Source of the DNA: Hymenobacter rubripertinctus
GTDB taxonomy: Bacteria; Bacteroidota; Bacteroidia; Cytophagales; Hymenobacteraceae
Direction: 5' to 3'
Assembly (NCBI RefSeq): GCF_003583925.1
Contig: NZ_QYCN01000045.1
Span: 1-50,750 of the forward strand
Length of the DNA stretch: 50,750 bases
Shown here: positions 50,609-50,750 of the stretch, in pieces
Layout: every line of letters starts with the position of its first letter
Numbering within the stretch: the stretch's first letter is position 1
Notes under the pieces: model-generated
What the model was told of the DNA's origin: nothing
What the model saw: only the letters and a program-made list of their open reading frames with translations
The model's database searches: none
Position numbers and translations under genes: made by a program

Positions 50609-50750
50609 TACTCCCCAAAGTTTGGACAGTTTGTGGTGGCTATCTTAGTCAACGCCATGAACCCAAAACGTACCCGTCGCCGCTTCACTGCTGAGTTCAA
50701 AGCAGAAGTGGCCTTAGCCGCCCTGACGGAGCGGCAGCCGCTGGCCGAAC
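50604..50750 (+). mobile_element. Left end of an IS3-family element
   Basis: TGTAGTACTCCCCAAAG and TTTGGACAG resemble IS3-family terminal repeats (TGTACT-CCCC-AAA..TTGGACA). An OrfA-like reading frame begins 53 bp inside. The element interrupts the receptor gene and runs off the window, so its right end, full length and target duplication are not visible. Confidence 0.8.
50657..50750 (+). CDS. IS3-family transposase OrfA, 5' part
   Basis: 31 codons from the ATG at 50657. The start MNPKRTRRRFTAEFKAEVAL followed by AALTERQPLAE is typical of the OrfA HTH protein of IS3-family elements, which binds the terminal repeats; OrfB would follow by frameshift. The gene continues beyond the window. Confidence 0.85.
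   Translation, partial: MNPKRTRRRFTAEFKAEVALAALTERQPLAE

Overview
The window looks like a chromosomal segment of a high-GC Bacteroidota bacterium, most likely Hymenobacter or a close Cytophagales relative. Supporting this are a type IX secretion sorting domain, TonB-type transducers, an OMP_b-brl_3-type outer-membrane barrel, BlaI/BlaR1-type genes, DUF4369-thioredoxin lipoproteins and repeated TAnnTTTG promoter motifs. No rRNA or tRNA gene and no CRISPR array was recognised. The species assignment is inference from gene content, not from a marker-gene search.

Layout. 1-6.2 kb: SlyD-like isomerase, an orphan DUF262/DUF1524 (GmrSD-type) restriction protein, an SF1 helicase, and a frameshifted HigA-like antitoxin remnant. 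6.5-12.8 kb: M1 peptidase lipoprotein, a coiled-coil membrane protein, an RND exporter and a small Cys/His secreted protein. 12.8-17 kb: an HsdR-N nuclease-like protein, then an SRPBCC / TIGR03643 / photolyase-like cluster and thyA. 17.2-23.7 kb: a decayed outer-membrane barrel fragment, two tandem small paralogous genes of unknown function, a class IV aminotransferase, a delta-60-repeat T9SS cargo protein, dprA and a MerR regulator. 23.9-33.6 kb: an LtaS-like sulfatase, alaS with a striking AT-rich internal segment, a 66-bp perfect palindrome, two YwqK/TonB secreted proteins and gatB. 33.8-41.5 kb: thioredoxin-fold lipoproteins, a thioesterase, pcm, a polyprenyl-phosphate sugar transferase, a GxxExxY nuclease cassette with inverted ends and 16-bp iterons, and ribE. 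41.5-50.75 kb: a beta-lactamase-family fragment, a flavin reductase/XRE pair with shared operator-like sites, two genes sharing an unrecognised domain, PAP2 and hemF, then blaI-blaR1 and an outer-membrane receptor cut off by an IS3-family element at the right edge.

The genes do not form one pathway. Housekeeping genes (alaS, gatB, thyA, ribE, hemF, dprA, pcm) are interspersed with accessory and decaying material. The likeliest small functional units are the light/DNA-repair-like cluster at 14-16 kb, the divergent XRE/oxidoreductase pair at 42.0-43.3 kb, the overlapping hemF-PAP2 pair, and the blaI-blaR1-receptor group.

The most unusual items are (i) the 699-bp element at 39816-40514: one PD-(D/E)XK gene between tandem 16-bp repeats and 49-bp imperfect inverted ends, fitted exactly between a stop codon and the ribE start codon; (ii) the roughly 37% GC block and about 75 extra residues inside alaS; and (iii) several structured intergenic repeats present in more than one copy. 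Motif positions and base counts were worked out by hand from the sequence; family assignments rest on recognised motifs and were not checked by database search.
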